Shown here piece by piece: positions 1-8,748 of a stretch of 64,000 nucleotides of DNA. The stretch covers positions 62,001 to 126,000 of the forward strand of contig CAKONK010000002.1 of the NCBI GenBank assembly GCA_934097085.1, read 5' to 3'. Origin of the DNA: an uncultured Bacilli bacterium (lineage in GTDB: Bacteria > Bacillota_I > Bacilli_A > RF39 > UBA660). Below the pieces are notes generated by a model that did no database searches, had not been told where the DNA came from, and was given only the letters and a program-made list of their open reading frames with translations. Made by a program: the position numbers and the translations under genes. Position 1 is the first letter of the stretch. Each line of letters begins with the position of its first letter.

Positions 1-20
1 TTATCAAAATCTTTTGCCAT
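1..20 (-). CDS. rpsE: 30S ribosomal protein S5, first codons only (partial)
   Basis: The minus strand starts an ORF reading MAKDFD at the window edge, preceded by a good ribosome binding site (AGGAGG) just after the rplR stop. In the spc operon the gene after rplR is rpsE, and short MA-K starts are usual for S5. Only six codons are visible, so the name rests on gene order. Confidence 0.7.
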
Positions 21-29
21 AATGCCTCC

Positions 30-383
30 TTAAAACTCTAATCCAGCTTCTCTTGCTGCATCAGCTAAAGCTGCTACTCTTCCATGATATAAGAATCCAC
101 CACGGTCAAATACTACTTTATTAATTTTTGCTTTTTTACATTTTGCAGCAATATCTTTTCCTACAGCAGAAGCTGCTTCAATATTACCACCATTTTTAAT
201 TTTAAGTTCAAGAGTTGATGAGCTAACTAAAGTTTCACCTTTTGTGTCATCAATAACTTGAGCATAAATAGCTTTATTAGATCTAAATACATTTAGTCTA
301 GGTACTTCAGTTGTTCCAGAAATACTTTTTCTAACTCTTGTATGTCTTCTTAATCTAGCTTCTCTTTTTTCTTTACTATTCAT
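30..383 (-). CDS. rplR: 50S ribosomal protein L18
   Basis: 117 residues, the normal L18 length. L18 binds 5S rRNA with L5 and helps form the central protuberance of the large subunit. The basic N-terminus (many Arg and Lys in residues 4-18) and the C-terminal segment [20 protein letters not shown] are typical of the family. It lies between rplF and rpsE as in the Bacillus spc operon and is co-transcribed from the rpsJ promoter. Start is an ATG behind AAAGGAG. Confidence 0.97.
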   Translation of the reverse strand: MNSKEKREARLRRHTRVRKSISGTTEVPRLNVFRSNKAIYAQVIDDTKGETLVSSSTLELKIKNGGNIEAASAVGKDIAAKCKKAKINKVVFDRGGFLYHGRVAALADAAREAGLEF

Positions 384-397
384 AACATTTTACTCCT

Positions 398-937
398 TTA
401 CTTAGCCGCTTTCTTTCCTTCTTTACGACGGATATGTTCGCCTTTATAACGTATTCCTTTACCTTTATAAGGTTCTGGTTCACGAATTTTACGAATATTT
501 GCCGCAAATTCAGAAACTTTTTGTTTATCAAATCCACTAATAGAAAGTTCTGTATTAGATGGACATGTAACTGTTATACCACTTGGAACTACAACATCAA
601 TTGTATGTGAATATCCAGCAGATACAACAATTTTATTTCCTGATACACTGAAACGGTATCCTACACCAACAGCCTCTAAATCTTTTGTATAACCAGTACT
701 AACACCAATTAACATATTATTAATATTTGAGTTTGTTGTTCCTGAAAGAATATTTGCTTCTTTAGTATCTTTAACTTTTTCAGTAGTAATTTCATTACCT
801 TCAATAACTACTTTAACTAAAGAACTAACAGGAAGAGTTAATTCTCCTTTAGCTCCTTTTACAGTAACAATACCATCATTAAATGAAACTGTTACACCTT
901 CAGGGATAGTTAGTTTTCTATTACCAATTCTACTCAT
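398..937 (-). CDS. rplF: 50S ribosomal protein L6
   Basis: 179 residues, full length. L6 sits near the sarcin-ricin loop and supports factor binding. MSRIGNRKLTIPEGV at the start and the EPEPYKGKGIRYKGE segment near residues 153-167 are family signatures; the tail is basic (RRKEGKKAAK). It follows rpsH by 7 bp and precedes rplR, the standard spc order. Confidence 0.98.
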   Translation of the reverse strand: MSRIGNRKLTIPEGVTVSFNDGIVTVKGAKGELTLPVSSLVKVVIEGNEITTEKVKDTKEANILSGTTNSNINNMLIGVSTGYTKDLEAVGVGYRFSVSGNKIVVSAGYSHTIDVVVPSGITVTCPSNTELSISGFDKQKVSEFAANIRKIREPEPYKGKGIRYKGEHIRRKEGKKAAK

Positions 938-944
938 AGACTAC

Positions 945-1343
945 TTACCAAATATAGGCAAGTACTTCACCTCCTAACCCTTTTTCTCTAGCTTCTTTAT
1001 CAGTCATTAAGCCTTGAGAAGTAGATATAATTGCAATTCCTAAACCATTTAATACTCTAGGAAGTTTATCAGCTTGAGCATAAACTCTTAAACCTGATTT
1101 ACTAATTCTTTTTAATCCAGTAATAACTCTTTCTTTTTTATTTCCATATTTTAAAGTTAAAGTCATTTTATCACCGTTACTATTTTTTGTATATTTGTAA
1201 TCAGCAATATAACCTTCATTTTTAAGAATTTCAGCAATACCTTTAGTCATTTTAGTTCCTTCAACTTCAACTTCAGTGTATCTCATTTGATTTGCATTTC
1301 TTATTCTTGTTAGCATATCTGCTATTTTATCTTGTACAAACAT
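945..1343 (-). CDS. rpsH: 30S ribosomal protein S8
   Basis: 132 residues. S8 is a primary 16S rRNA binder in the central domain; in some bacteria it represses the spc operon. The N-terminal [11 protein letters not shown] motif and the C-terminal [20 protein letters not shown] are diagnostic. It lies between rpsN and rplF and has a strong RBS (AAAGGAG). Confidence 0.98.
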   Translation of the reverse strand: MFVQDKIADMLTRIRNANQMRYTEVEVEGTKMTKGIAEILKNEGYIADYKYTKNSNGDKMTLTLKYGNKKERVITGLKRISKSGLRVYAQADKLPRVLNGLGIAIISTSQGLMTDKEAREKGLGGEVLAYIW

Positions 1344-1358
1344 TATTATATCTCCTTT

Positions 1359-1544
1359 CTACCAACTAGACTTCTTAACGCCTGGAATTTGTCCTTTATT
1401 AGCAAGTTCTCTGAAGCAAATACGACATAATCCAAATTTTCTTAGTACACCGTGAGGTCTACCACATCTTTTGCATCTAGTATAAGCTCTAACTTGAAAT
1501 TTAGGTTTACGATTATTTTTTACAATCATACTTGTTTTTGCCAT
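1359..1544 (-). CDS. rpsN: 30S ribosomal protein S14, zinc-binding (type Z) form
   Basis: 61 residues, the short S14 form. Two CxxC pairs (CKRC around residues 24-27 and CRIC around 40-43) would bind one zinc ion. Gram-positive bacteria commonly carry this type, and its place between rplE and rpsH is standard. S14 completes the head of the small subunit. Confidence 0.98.
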   Translation of the reverse strand: MAKTSMIVKNNRKPKFQVRAYTRCKRCGRPHGVLRKFGLCRICFRELANKGQIPGVKKSSW

Positions 1545-1556
1545 ATTTTACTCTCC

Positions 1557-2096
1557 TTATCCTCTAAAAGGCATTCCAAATGCTTTTAGTAATGAACGTG
1601 CTTCATCATTAGATTTTGCAGTTGTTACAATAACAATATCCATTCCTCTAACTTTTAAAACATCGTCATAATTTATTTCAGGGAATATAAGTTGTTCTTT
1701 AACTCCCATAGTAAAGTTTCCTTTACCATCAAAACTTTTTGGTGATACACCTCTAAAATCTCTAACACGAGGAAGTGCAATCTTAATTAATTTTTCTAAG
1801 AAAGCATACATATTTTCACCACGAAGAGTTACTTTAACACCAATAGGTTGTCCCTCTCTTAATTTAAAACCAGCAATTGATTTATGAGCTTTAGTAACTA
1901 CAGGTTTTTGACCAGCAATTAAAGTTAAATCTTTTACTGCAGCATCAATGAATTTAGAATCATTAGCGCCTTCACCAACACCCATATTAATTACGATTTT
2001 AGTGATTCTAGGAACTTGCATTACAGTAGTATAATTATATTCCTTCATTAAACTATTTTTAATTTCTTTTTCATATAAAGTTTTAAAATTACTCAT
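1557..2096 (-). CDS. rplE: 50S ribosomal protein L5
   Basis: 179 residues. L5 binds 5S rRNA and contacts the P-site t[12 protein letters not shown], the [17 protein letters not shown] stretch and [16 protein letters not shown] are strong L5 markers. The gene follows rplX by 7 bp and shares the ribosomal operon transcript. Confidence 0.98.
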   Translation of the reverse strand: MSNFKTLYEKEIKNSLMKEYNYTTVMQVPRITKIVINMGVGEGANDSKFIDAAVKDLTLIAGQKPVVTKAHKSIAGFKLREGQPIGVKVTLRGENMYAFLEKLIKIALPRVRDFRGVSPKSFDGKGNFTMGVKEQLIFPEINYDDVLKVRGMDIVIVTTAKSNDEARSLLKAFGMPFRG

Positions 2097-2103
2097 AATT
2101 CAC

Positions 2104-2412
2104 CTACTTTGCTTCCTTTTTGCTAGTAGTTTTCTTTTTTGAAGTTTCTTTTTTTGCTTCAGATTTAACTACTTTAGCTTTTTCTTCTTTATTATTGTTT
2201 ATAACTTTTACATTAGATACATGAATAGGTGCTTCAATATCAAATATTCCACCTTTGTCTTCAGTAGTTCTAGGTTTAGAATGTTTCTTAACCATATTTA
2301 AGCCTTCAACAACAACTTTATCTAATTTTTTATAAGTTTTAATTACTTTGCCTTCTTTACCTTTATCTTTTCCAGCAATAACTAATACTTTATCTCCTAC
2401 TTTAACTTTCAT
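2104..2412 (-). CDS. rplX: 50S ribosomal protein L24 with Lys-rich tail
   Basis: 102 residues. The KOW motif ([20 protein letters not shown], residues 3-22) identifies L24, an early assembly protein of the large subunit. From about residue 73 a low-complexity Lys/Glu/Thr/Ser tail replaces the usual short end, a small lineage-specific extension that probably adds RNA affinity or is simply tolerated. Order rplN-rplX-rplE is standard. Confidence 0.97.
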   Translation of the reverse strand: MKVKVGDKVLVIAGKDKGKEGKVIKTYKKLDKVVVEGLNMVKKHSKPRTTEDKGGIFDIEAPIHVSNVKVINNNKEEKAKVVKSEAKKETSKKKTTSKKEAK

Positions 2413-2420
2413 ATATCCTC

Positions 2421-2789
2421 CTATAAAACCTCAGGTGCAAGTGATACAATTTTGTGATATTCTTTTTCACGAAGTTCTCTAGCAACTGGGCCTAAAACTC
2501 TTGTACCGATTGGAGTTTTATCATCTTTGATTAATACGCAAGCGTTATCATCAAATTTAATATAACTTCCATCTTTTCTTCTAACACCTTGAACAGTTCT
2601 TACTATAACTGCTTTTACAACTTTACCTTCTTTTACAGGACTATTAGGTATAGCTTTTTTAACAGTACCAACGATTACATCACCGATATTAGCACTTTTA
2701 ACTTTACTTCCACCCATAACACGGATAACTAAAAGTTCTCTTGCACCAGAGTTATCAGCAACTTTTAATCTACTTTCTTGCATTACCAT
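2421..2789 (-). CDS. rplN: 50S ribosomal protein L14
   Basis: 122 residues, exact family length. The start [18 protein letters not shown] aligns with the usual [16 protein letters not shown], so the first ATG (RBS AGGAGGT) is preferred over the ATG two codons later. L14 bridges to the 30S subunit (bridge B8). Confidence 0.98.
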   Translation of the reverse strand: MVMQESRLKVADNSGARELLVIRVMGGSKVKSANIGDVIVGTVKKAIPNSPVKEGKVVKAVIVRTVQGVRRKDGSYIKFDDNACVLIKDDKTPIGTRVLGPVARELREKEYHKIVSLAPEVL

Positions 2790-2800
2790 AATATTACCTC

Positions 2801-3058
2801 CTATAAAATTACAGCTTTTTCAATAACTTTAACTAATTCATATCTTTTAGTTTTTGATAAAGGTCTAGTCATTGAAATTCTAACTGTATCTCCTACTTTT
2901 GCTTCATTCTTTTCATCATGAGCAGCATATTTTTTAGAATATTTAACTCTTTTACCATATAATGGATGTGTTTTATAAGTTTCTACTAAAACAGTAATTG
3001 TTTTATCGTTTTTATCACTAACAACTTTACCAATTAATTCTTGTTTTGCTTTTTCCAT
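2801..3058 (-). CDS. rpsQ: 30S ribosomal protein S17
   Basis: 85 residues. S17 binds the 5' domain of 16S r[17 protein letters not shown] and [19 protein letters not shown] are family signatures. Its ATG overlaps the rpmC stop by one base (TAATG), so translation is probably coupled. Confidence 0.98.
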   Translation of the reverse strand: MEKAKQELIGKVVSDKNDKTITVLVETYKTHPLYGKRVKYSKKYAAHDEKNEAKVGDTVRISMTRPLSKTKRYELVKVIEKAVIL

Positions 3059-3267
3059 TATTTTTCACCATCCATTTCTCTTTCTGTTAATACAGTTTTA
3101 AGTCTTGCAATTTCTTTACGAAGTTGTCTTAAAACTACAGGTTTTTCTAAAGTTCCAGAAGATTGAGCTAATCTATTTTTAAATAGTTCTTCTTTATCTT
3201 CTACGATCTTCTTTTTAATATCTTCATTACTTAATTTTCTTATTTCATTAATTTCCAAGAGTTTCAC
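3058..3267 (-). CDS. rpmC: 50S ribosomal protein L29
   Basis: 69 residues. L29 lies at the polypeptide exit site, a docking point for SRP and trigger factor. The all-helical pattern and the [18 protein letters not shown] segment are typical. The start lies about 20 bp inside the 3' end of rplP and the stop overlaps rpsQ, as is common in compact S10 operons. Confidence 0.97.
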   Translation of the reverse strand: MKLLEINEIRKLSNEDIKKKIVEDKEELFKNRLAQSSGTLEKPVVLRQLRKEIARLKTVLTEREMDGEK

Positions 3268-3673
3268 TCTCCTTCATAACAAATTTAGTTTTGATTGAAA
3301 GCTTATGAGAAGCAAGCCTTAAAGCTTCTCTAGCAATTTCTTCAGAAACATCACTAATTTCAAACATGATCTTTCCTTGTTTTACAACTGCTACCCATTC
3401 TTCAACGTTACCTTTACCTTTACCTTGTCTAGTTTCTAGAGGTTTTCTAGTTCTTGGCATATGTGGGAATATATTAATATATACTTTACCACCACGTTTC
3501 ATATAACGAGTCATTGCAATACGTGCAGCTTCAATTTGTCTAGCAGAAATCCATCCGCCTTCCATAGCCATAAGGCCAAATTCACCATTATTTAGGGTAA
3601 GATTTCCTTTTGCTTTGCCTTCATAACTTAGTCTATGACTTTTACGATATTTAGTTCTTTTTGGCATTAACAT
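3248..3673 (-). CDS. rplP: 50S ribosomal protein L16
   Basis: 141 residues. [14 protein letters not shown] aligns with the Bacillus L16 start, so the first ATG is kept although a second ATG lies two codons in. L16 organises the A-site and the 5S region. The gene starts 23 bp inside the 3' end of rpsC and overlaps rpmC downstream, so it is translated within the coupled block. Confidence 0.97.
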   Translation of the reverse strand: MLMPKRTKYRKSHRLSYEGKAKGNLTLNNGEFGLMAMEGGWISARQIEAARIAMTRYMKRGGKVYINIFPHMPRTRKPLETRQGKGKGNVEEWVAVVKQGKIMFEISDVSEEIAREALRLASHKLSIKTKFVMKESETLGN

Positions 3674-4328
3674 CTTTCATCTCTCCCTTCTTAACATTTC
3701 TAGTTTTAAGTATTTCATCTTTATAAATCCATACTTTAACTCCGATTTTTCCGTAGATTGTATTTGCTTCACTTGTAGCATAATCTACATCAGCTCTAAT
3801 TGTATGTAAAGGTACTGTACCTTCAGTGTAGCCTTCAGTTCTAGCCATTTCAGCTCCACCAAGTCTTCCTGATACTGCAGTTTTAATACCTTTAGCACCA
3901 GCTTTCATTGTATTTCTGATAGCTCTTTTTTGAACACTTCTAAAAGGTGCACGAGCTTCAATTTGCATTGCTATATTATCTGCAACAAGTTGAGCATTTA
4001 AATCAGGGTTCTTTTCTTCAACTATATTAATATAAATTTCTTCATTAACAAGTTTAGAAATTTTCTTTCTAAGTTTTTCAATATCTTCTCCACCACGGCC
4101 AATTATAACACCAGGTCTTGCAGTATAAATTGTAAGTTCTACTTTATTTTTTCTTCTTTCAATTACTACTTTAGATATAGAAGCACTTTTAAGATTTTTT
4201 TCAATATATTCTCTTATTTTGATATCGTTAATTAATTTAGTTGAGTAATCTTTTTCAGCATACCAACGAGAATCCCAATCTTTATTAACACCAATACGAT
4301 ATCCTATAGGATTAACTTTTTGTCCCAT
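3651..4328 (-). CDS. rpsC: 30S ribosomal protein S3
   Basis: 225 residues. S3 lines the mRNA entry tunnel and has helicase activity with S4 and S5. [13 protein letters not shown] at the start, the KH-like [17 protein letters not shown] segment and the [21 protein letters not shown]-terminal domain are all present. The stop lies within the 5' end of rplP. Confidence 0.98.
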   Translation of the reverse strand: MGQKVNPIGYRIGVNKDWDSRWYAEKDYSTKLINDIKIREYIEKNLKSASISKVVIERRKNKVELTIYTARPGVIIGRGGEDIEKLRKKISKLVNEEIYINIVEEKNPDLNAQLVADNIAMQIEARAPFRSVQKRAIRNTMKAGAKGIKTAVSGRLGGAEMARTEGYTEGTVPLHTIRADVDYATSEANTIYGKIGVKVWIYKDEILKTRNVKKGEMKDVNAKKN

Positions 4329-4330
4329 AA

Positions 4331-4675
4331 TTATTTAGCCTCCTTATTATCAGTAACATAAATTACAATATGACTTGTTCTTTTATCATGTCTATCAACA
4401 TTTCCTCTTGAAGCAAATTGAATTCTTTTGTAGATTGGTCCTGGATTAATAAAACATTTACTAATAACTAAATCATTTTCATTTGCACCATTATTATTTA
4501 CTGCATTTGCAACTGCTGAGTTTAAAACTTTTAATATCATTTTACTAGCTTTAGTATTAGTATTTTCAAGAATTCCTCTTGCAGTTTCAACATCTTTTCC
4601 ACGAATTAAATCCATAGTCATTCTTGCAAGTCTAGGTTTAATCATTGCAGTATTATGTTTTGCATAAGTTTCCAT
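4331..4675 (-). CDS. rplV: 50S ribosomal protein L22
   Basis: 114 residues. L22 lines the peptide exit tunnel through its long beta hairpin and is a macrolide resistance site. The C-terminal [25 protein letters not shown] region is the conserved hairpin and tail, with small changes from the usual GPxxKRxxPRAxGRA consensus. Order rpsS-rplV-rpsC is standard. Confidence 0.97.
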   Translation of the reverse strand: METYAKHNTAMIKPRLARMTMDLIRGKDVETARGILENTNTKASKMILKVLNSAVANAVNNNGANENDLVISKCFINPGPIYKRIQFASRGNVDRHDKRTSHIVIYVTDNKEAK

Positions 4676-4683
4676 GTTACCTC

Positions 4684-4947
4684 CTATTTATTTCCAGCAT
4701 GGCCAGTAAATTTACGAGTTTGTGAAAATTCTCCTAATTTATGACCTACCATTTCTTCAGTAATATAAACAGGTATAAAATCTTTACCATTATGAACTGC
4801 AATTGTATGTCCTACAAATTCAGGATAAATAGTACTTCTTCTTGACCAAGTTTTTACTACTGATTTTTTATTTTCTTCATTTAATTTATTAATTTTTTTC
4901 ATAATGCTATCATCAACGAAAGCACCTTTTTTTAAACTTCTTGCCAT
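4684..4947 (-). CDS. rpsS: 30S ribosomal protein S19
   Basis: 87 residues. S19 is a head protein contacting S13 and the A-site finger. [19 protein letters not shown] and [18 protein letters not shown] are textbook S19 segments. It sits between rplB and rplV. Confidence 0.98.
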   Translation of the reverse strand: MARSLKKGAFVDDSIMKKINKLNEENKKSVVKTWSRRSTIYPEFVGHTIAVHNGKDFIPVYITEEMVGHKLGEFSQTRKFTGHAGNK

Positions 4948-4956
4948 TATTCCTCC

Positions 4957-5787
4957 CTATTTAGTCTTCCTACTTATAATAAGTTTACTAGATGCCTTTT
5001 TAGGTTTTCTAGTTTTAACACCAAGAGCAGGTTTACCCCAAGGAGTCATTGGACTCTTTCTACCAATTGGAGCACGTCCTTCTCCACCACCATGTGGGTG
5101 ATCGTTAGGGTTCATTACAGAACCACGGTTTGTAGGTCTAATTCCAAGATATCTAGTTCTACCAGCTTTACCAATATTAACTAGGTTAGCATCTTCATTA
5201 CCGACCTCGCCAATTGTTGCTATACATCTATCAAGAACTTTTCTTGTTTCTCCAGATTGAAGTCTAAGAAGAACATATTTATCTTCTCTACCAAGAATTT
5301 GAGCAGATGCACCAGCACTACGACAAATTTCAGCACCTTTACCAGGTTTAAGTTCTATACAATGAACAAGTGTACCTACTGGAATATTTTTAAGTGGTAA
5401 TGCATTACCTACTTTAATATCAGCATTTTCACCATTTTCAATAATAGCGCCTACTTTTAAATCTTTTGGAGCAATAATATATCTTTTTTCTCCATCTTTA
5501 TAATTAATTAAAGCAATATTTGCTGTTCTATTTGGATCATATTCAATAGTTGCAACTCTACCTGTAACACCAATTTTATTTCTTTTAAAATCAATTACAC
5601 GATATTTTCTTTTAGCTCCACCACCGATATGTCTAACAGTCATTTTACCTTGATTATTTCTACCACCAGTTTTTTTAACTTTACCAAGTAATCCTTTAGT
5701 AGGAGTTTTTGTTGTAATTTCTTCATTAACAAGAGTACTCATGCCTCTTCTACCATTTGTAACTGGTTTATAATGTCTTATAGCCAT
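4957..5787 (-). CDS. rplB: 50S ribosomal protein L2
   Basis: 276 residues, full length. L2 is needed for subunit joining and supports the peptidyl transferase centre. The histidine-containing [18 protein letters not shown] loop and the PWGKPALG segment near the C-terminus are conserved. A 65-codon plus-strand ORF antisense to this gene is a shadow. Confidence 0.99.
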   Translation of the reverse strand: MAIRHYKPVTNGRRGMSTLVNEEITTKTPTKGLLGKVKKTGGRNNQGKMTVRHIGGGAKRKYRVIDFKRNKIGVTGRVATIEYDPNRTANIALINYKDGEKRYIIAPKDLKVGAIIENGENADIKVGNALPLKNIPVGTLVHCIELKPGKGAEICRSAGASAQILGREDKYVLLRLQSGETRKVLDRCIATIGEVGNEDANLVNIGKAGRTRYLGIRPTNRGSVMNPNDHPHGGGEGRAPIGRKSPMTPWGKPALGVKTRKPKKASSKLIISRKTK

Positions 5788-5802
5788 AATTTCTCCTTTC
5801 TA

Positions 5803-6078
5803 CTAAAGTTCTATAGAAGAACCATCTTTTAATGTTACCATTGCTTTTTTGTAAGTTTTTGTTCTTCCTTGATACTTTCCAACTCTTCTTTTTTTAGATT
5901 TAGTGTTTAGAGTATTAACACTTTTAACTTCTACTTTAAAAGCATCTTCAATAGCTTTTTTAATTTCAGTTTTAGTAGCATCTTTAGCAACTTTAAATGT
6001 ATAAACATTTTCACTTCTTAATGTCATACTTTTTTCAGTAACTACTGGTGCAATTATAATTTCAGAATAATGTCTCAT
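5803..6078 (-). CDS. rplW: 50S ribosomal protein L23
   Basis: 91 residues. L23 surrounds the exit tunnel and is the main trigger factor and SRP docking site. IIAPVVTEKSMTL at the start and YTFKVAKDATKTEIKKAIE are diagnostic. The start ATG shares one base with the rplD stop. Confidence 0.98.
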   Translation of the reverse strand: MRHYSEIIIAPVVTEKSMTLRSENVYTFKVAKDATKTEIKKAIEDAFKVEVKSVNTLNTKSKKRRVGKYQGRTKTYKKAMVTLKDGSSIEL

Positions 6079-6701
6079 TATTTAAGTGCCTCCTCTACCA
6101 TTTTAATACTTGCTTCATCAAATACAATGTAATCAGCATTTAGAATATCATAAACATTGATTTCATCTGGAAATAATACAAGTACATTATTTAAATTTCT
6201 TGTTGCCATATATAAGTTTTCTGCTTCTTCACTAGCAACAAATAATACTTTTCCATCAAGTTTTAAATTATTTAATAATTCAACACCTGTTTTTGTTTTA
6301 AAATTATCTAATTTTAGGTTATCAATAACCATTAATTTCTTTTCATTTAATTTACTAACTAAAGCGCTCTTTAATGCTAGAACTCTTTCTTTACGATTAA
6401 TTTTAAATGAATAATCTCTTGGAGTAGGTCCAAATACGATTCCACCTTTTCTCCATTGAGCAGCACGAATAGATCCTTGTCTTGCTCTACCAGTACCTTT
6501 TTGTTTCCATGGTTTTCTTCCACCACCTGATACTTCACTTCTTGTTTTTACTTTTGCAGTACCTTGTCTTGAAGCATTAAGTTGAAGTCTAACCATTTTT
6601 TTCATAGCAAGTTCATTAACTTCAATTCCAAAAACTTCAGAATTTAAAGTAATATCACTAACTTTTTCGCCTTTTAAATTATTAATACTTAACTTTGTCA
6701 T
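6078..6701 (-). CDS. rplD: 50S ribosomal protein L4
   Basis: 207 residues. L4 lines the exit tunnel. Residues about 50-90 form the conserved extended loop (KVKTRSEVSGGGRKPWKQKG and GRARQGSIRAAQWRKGG). L4 represses the S10 operon in E. coli; no matching leader structure could be confirmed here. Confidence 0.98.
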   Translation of the reverse strand: MTKLSINNLKGEKVSDITLNSEVFGIEVNELAMKKMVRLQLNASRQGTAKVKTRSEVSGGGRKPWKQKGTGRARQGSIRAAQWRKGGIVFGPTPRDYSFKINRKERVLALKSALVSKLNEKKLMVIDNLKLDNFKTKTGVELLNNLKLDGKVLFVASEEAENLYMATRNLNNVLVLFPDEINVYDILNADYIVFDEASIKMVEEALK

Positions 6702-6721
6702 TTTTATCCTCCTTTAAAAGA

Positions 6722-7456
6722 CTACTTGTCTTCCTTTACTTCAGTAACTGTTTCAGTTTCTACAGGAGTTACTACTTCTTCAGCATCTACTACAGATTCT
6801 TCATAACTAATAATTTCCTTTGGATTAACTTTTTTGTTACCTTTGATTGCAGTTTTAATTAAAACAATTGAATTTTTAGCACCAGGAACATTACCACTAA
6901 TTAAAATATAATTTTCATTAGTATTTGTTTCGATGATTTCAAGGTTTTGAATTGTAACTGTTTCAACTCCCATATGTCCTGCAAGTTTTTTACCTTTTAG
7001 AACTCTTTTTGGAAGCATAGTTCCAAGTGAACCTGGTCTTCTATGATAATGTGAACCATGTCCCATAGGTCCTCTTGATTGATTGTGTCTTTTAATAACA
7101 CCAGCAAATCCTTTACCTTTTGTAGTTCCAGTTACATCAACTATTTCTCCAACAGTAAATAAATCTGCAGTAATCTCATCTCCTATATTATAAGAGCCTT
7201 CATAATCTCTTATTTCTTTTAAGAAGCGCTTAGGAGTTGTATTTGCTTTTTTTGCACTTCCGATTTCAGCCTTATTGGCTCTATTTGCTTTTTTGTCAAT
7301 TGCGCCAAGTTGGATTGCGTTATAACCATCTTTTTCTGTAGTTTTAACTTGCATTACTTTATTTGGTAAAACTTCAACAACTGTAACAGGGATTAGTTTA
7401 CCATCTTTAGTAAATACGCTAGTCATTCCAACTTTACGTCCTAAGATTCCTTTCAT
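6722..7456 (-). CDS. rplC: 50S ribosomal protein L3 with acidic C-terminal extension
   Basis: 244 residues against about 209 normally. L3 is an early assembly protein reaching the peptidyl transferase centre. [10 protein letters not shown] near the start and [14 protein letters not shown] in the middle are family marks. After about residue 210 there is an extra Glu/Val/Thr-rich acidic tail, unusual for a ribosomal protein; the reading frame and stop look intact. Confidence 0.97.
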   Translation of the reverse strand: MKGILGRKVGMTSVFTKDGKLIPVTVVEVLPNKVMQVKTTEKDGYNAIQLGAIDKKANRANKAEIGSAKKANTTPKRFLKEIRDYEGSYNIGDEITADLFTVGEIVDVTGTTKGKGFAGVIKRHNQSRGPMGHGSHYHRRPGSLGTMLPKRVLKGKKLAGHMGVETVTIQNLEIIETNTNENYILISGNVPGAKNSIVLIKTAIKGNKKVNPKEIISYEESVVDAEEVVTPVETETVTEVKEDK

Positions 7457-7476
7457 TTTCTCTTTCCTTCCTTTTC

Positions 7477-7785
7477 TTATAATTTAATATTGATTTGAAC
7501 GCCACTTGGTAAATCTAAATGAGATAGCGCATCAACCGTTTCTTTGCTTGGGTTTTTAATATCAATAAGTCTCTTGTGAGTTCTTCTTTCAAATTGTTCA
7601 CGAGAATCTTTATATTTATGAACAGCTCTTAATACTGTAAATTTTTCAATTTCAGTAGGTAGAGGTACAGGTCCAGATATTTCTCCCCCAGTTCTTTTTA
7701 CTGTTTCACATATTTTTCCCGCAGCAACATCAAGTATTCTGTGGTCATATGCTTTTAAAGTAATACGAATTTCTTGTTTTGCCAT
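7477..7785 (-). CDS. rpsJ: 30S ribosomal protein S10
   Basis: 102 residues. S10 is a 30S head protein and also the NusE subunit of transcription antitermination complexes. [13 protein letters not shown] and [38 protein letters not shown] (split by context) are nearly invariant. First gene of the operon, behind a sigma-A promoter at 7920-7948 and an RBS GGAGAAAG. Confidence 0.99.
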   Translation of the reverse strand: MAKQEIRITLKAYDHRILDVAAGKICETVKRTGGEISGPVPLPTEIEKFTVLRAVHKYKDSREQFERRTHKRLIDIKNPSKETVDALSHLDLPSGVQINIKL

Positions 7786-7919
7786 TTTTCTTTCTCCTTT
7801 CGTCTATATTAAATATAGGCTTGCTCCGTACAAATTACCCGATAAACTATAAAATATATTTACCAACTATTCCTAGTGTATCAGCAACCTCGCACATCAC
7901 AGCAGTCATACATAGACAA
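7786..7919 (-). promoter_or_regulatory. Untranslated leader of the S10 operon
   Basis: About 130 bases lie between the promoter and the rpsJ start with no convincing ORF. The minus strand carries a GC-richer block (GTGATGTGCGAGGTTGCTGA followed by TACAC) that recalls the conserved S10 leader seen in other Firmicutes, as far as I remember it. A small inverted repeat (CTATATT, AATATAG) lies about 20 bases before the start. Autoregulation is possible but unproven. Confidence 0.4.
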
Positions 7920-7948
7920 TATTATCATAAAGTAACCTCCAAATGCAA
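7920..7948 (-). promoter_or_regulatory. Sigma-A promoter of the ribosomal operon
   Basis: Minus strand: -35 TTGCAT (7943-7948), 17-base spacer, -10 ATAATA (7920-7925). No gene lies between it and rpsJ, and the upstream gene ends in a terminator. Confidence 0.75.
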
Positions 7949-7985
7949 GTGTTTTTTGCATTTTTTTAAAAATAAATAACTTTTT

Positions 7986-8027
7986 TGAAAAAATAAAAAG
8001 GATGAAACAATAAATATATGTTTCATC
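7986..8027 (-). terminator. Rho-independent terminator after the nucleotidyltransferase gene
   Basis: Perfect 9-bp stem GATGAAACA/TGTTTCATC (8001-8009 with 8019-8027), 9-base loop, then CTTTTTATTTTTT on the minus strand. The rest of 8028-8165 shows nothing recognisable. Confidence 0.85.
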
Positions 8028-8165
8028 TATTTAAATATAAGTATTATTTTAAATAAAATAGAAAAATACACTTACAAAAGGCTTTTAACATGATAAGTCC
8101 ATTTTCTAGCATTTTAACGATTTTTGCACCTTTTTGTACCCACTTTTAAAAAAATACTATAATAT

Positions 8166-8693
8166 TTACCTTTTATAAATGATATCTCTATATTCTTTCT
8201 CATACTTAAGTAATTTTTCTTCTCTACCTTTTTTAATATTATTATTTGAATTAACCATCCTTAAACCATTTTTTAAAAAATCGGCAAATGTTAATGATAT
8301 CAAGGAATTATTTTTTACATCATAAAGTAATCCATCAATATTATATTGAATCGCTGAAAATAAATCTTCAGAAAGCCATAAATCTATATTTGTACCATTA
8401 TATTCAAACTTAAATCCGCCAAATCTATTTCTATCTGGATGTATTTTATAAATTTTAAATACTTCATTAATCCATTTTTCATCATTTCCAAGAACAACAA
8501 AATCTAAGTCTTTTGGAATTTTTGCAACTAATAAATCTCTAATACCACCACCTAGTAAATAAATATTAGAATGTTTTGATATTGTATATGCAGGATAAAA
8601 ATGATTCTCAATATATCTTTGAATCCTCATTTGAAAATTTATATCACTAATAAACTCATCAGCGTTATCATTATATTTAATTTCTAGATCCAT
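8166..8693 (-). CDS. Stand-alone poly(A) polymerase / CCA-adding enzyme head-domain protein
   Basis: 175 residues. YLLGGGIRDLL (around 46-56), KDLDFVVLG (DxD metal site) and a later IDLW match the class II nucleotidyltransferase head domain of PcnB/Cca proteins. The neck, body and tail domains that select CCA or poly(A) are missing (family members are about 400 residues). The intact frame, strong RBS (AGGAGGT) and own terminator argue for a real short gene. It could be a minimal nucleotidyltransferase of unknown substrate or an antitoxin-like relic. It lies downstream of gpmI, beyond the gpmI terminator. Confidence 0.7.
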   Translation of the reverse strand: MDLEIKYNDNADEFISDINFQMRIQRYIENHFYPAYTISKHSNIYLLGGGIRDLLVAKIPKDLDFVVLGNDEKWINEVFKIYKIHPDRNRFGGFKFEYNGTNIDLWLSEDLFSAIQYNIDGLLYDVKNNSLISLTFADFLKNGLRMVNSNNNIKKGREEKLLKYEKEYRDIIYKR

Positions 8694-8723
8694 ATATTTT
8701 ACCTCCTACATTGCTTGTTATTA

Positions 8724-8748
8724 AAAAAAATGAAGATATTATTCTTCA
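8724..8748 (-). terminator. Rho-independent terminator of gpmI
   Basis: Stem TGAAGA/TCTTCA (8731-8736 with 8743-8748) followed on the minus strand by a T-run. The gpmI stop codon lies in the loop. Confidence 0.7.

Noticed and set aside
4904..5101. Plus-strand frame opposite rpsS and rplB
   Set aside because: Both antisense genes are certain ribosomal proteins; no RBS on this strand.
7779..7979. Plus-strand frame over the S10 leader and promoter
   Set aside because: It overlaps a clear minus-strand promoter and leader, and its composition is not protein-like.
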